From Aquila chrysaetos chrysaetos (Eukaryota > Chordata > Aves > Accipitriformes > Accipitridae), in contig NC_044030.1 of assembly GCF_900496995.4 (NCBI RefSeq), positions 75,990,017 through 76,054,016 of the forward strand: DNA of 64,000 nt. The letters run 5' to 3'. Both the position numbers and the translations under genes were made by a program. Below the pieces are notes generated by a model that saw only the letters and a program-made list of their open reading frames with translations, searched no databases and had not been told where the DNA came from. This document shows, one piece after another, positions 63,201-64,000 of the stretch; the stretch's first letter is position 1, and the number at the start of each line of letters is the position of its first letter.

Positions 63201-64000
63201 AGCCTGTGTTTTACAGTTGTCCCACCTCAGACATCCACCAGCATTCCTGGATGGTGCACGGTCCCTGAGCTGTCACTGAGCTGCTGCGGCAGCTCATGGT
63301 GTCATGCTGTGGTGCTTGGACTGCATCTTCTACAGGACTGCATCGTTAAAACATTCTGGCAGATAAAGTAGAAGTCGGAAGTTAACTGGAGAAGTACAGG
63401 GGGATGAATATCATCTTTGATGGCTTCAAGGAGCGCTAAAAGGGAATTCAGTGTATTGGAAACCGTGATCAAATAAAGTCACTGTGGCACACAGCAGTGA
63501 CCTTGTGAACATGCAAAGGGTTTAGCACTCAGAAATTAAGAAAAGCCAGTGTTAACCACATGCCAACATAATTTTCACTGGATTTCTGTGGTTCTCTGTA
63601 ATGATTCAGCATTTAATTACATGATTGTAGTCTGTGTTTTTTTTCTAGTTCTGTTTCTGGAAGGGCTTTCTGAGCGGTCCAAACGCAATGAAGTTTTAGT
63701 ATTGCAACATCTTGCTGGTTGACAAAACAGCTTAATCCACAGGGAGGGTTAGTAGAGCTGCGCAGCTGAGGGGACGGCTGCCCTTGTCTGCAGCTCTGCA
63801 AACAGAGTTCCCCTAAGAGCTCCCTCAAGGCTGACCCCTCTCTCTAGGAGCTCTCGGTTCACAACGCTTGGCTGTCAAACCACAGGCGCATGCCCAGCCT
63901 CCCACGTGGGGTGATGCATTTGTGCGTGGGGGTTGTCTCCTTCGAGGAGGTACCTCCGCAGGGTCTCCCCACCCCATCACAGGAGGAGAGCTGCGGGCTG
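60251..64000. other. Intronic stretch without genes to the window end
   Basis: No exon, RNA gene or mobile element is recognised. A mildly GC- and CpG-enriched section lies at about 61370-61570, too short and weak to call a promoter. A homeodomain-like segment near 62000-62110 is discussed as a finding. Confidence 0.5.

Larger units (their letters stand above)
4497..64000 (+). other. CCBE1: CCBE1 intron 2, 5' portion (continues past the window)
   Basis: After the exon 2 donor I looked in all reading frames for the expected next CCBE1 segments: the KCCKGYKF-type stretch, the EGF cysteine pattern and Gly-X-Y collagen repeats. I saw none. If transcription continues as in other vertebrates, the rest of the window is one intron of at least 59.5 kb. 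I recall that the human gene is also very long, with most of its length in introns. The absence of exon 3 is a negative result read by eye, so a short diverged exon could have been missed. Confidence 0.75.

Noticed and set aside
1..64000. CRISPR array, operon, tRNA or rRNA genes
   Set aside because: I saw no regularly spaced repeats, prokaryotic gene packing or recognisable tRNA/rRNA sequence. The window is vertebrate nuclear DNA.

Overview
This is vertebrate nuclear DNA, most likely from a bird. Almost all of it is non-coding: there is one CpG-island promoter, two short spliced coding exons, no dense open reading frames, and a scatter of old interspersed repeats. Avian origin is an inference. 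It rests on the sparse repeats, traces resembling CR1/L3 LINEs and MIR-type SINEs, and an LTR near 40.7-41.4 kb that resembles avian endogenous retroviral LTRs.

Layout. Bases 1 to about 3,750 are upstream intergenic sequence with several MIR-like remnants. About 3,760-4,720 is a strong CpG island. It holds the promoter, five CATCTG E-boxes and the first two coding exons of CCBE1 (collagen and calcium-binding EGF domains 1), on the plus strand. Exon 1 (4187-4287) encodes the signal peptide and the start of the mature protein. After a 128-base intron, exon 2 (4416-4496) encodes the beginning of the cysteine-containing N-terminal region. From 4497 to the end of the window I find no further CCBE1 exon. 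The remaining 59.5 kb therefore appears to be the 5' part of a very long intron 2. It contains a solo LTR in reverse orientation (about 40687-41372), ancient repeat fragments, simple repeats, G-runs, an AT-rich block, and several stretches whose texture suggests conserved non-coding (enhancer-like) elements.

CCBE1 is a secreted extracellular-matrix protein that promotes ADAMTS3-dependent processing of VEGF-C in lymphatic development. Only its N-terminal 60 or so codons are here. The open reading frames of 100-190 codons elsewhere look like chance frames: none shows a recognisable domain or a supporting gene structure.

I do not see a previously undescribed biological system. The most interesting signals are the E-box cluster in the CCBE1 promoter (two sites match the published ZBTB18/RP58 consensus), an in-frame open extension of 133 codons upstream of the signal-peptide ATG whose own ATG has the better Kozak context, and a set of candidate intronic enhancers.
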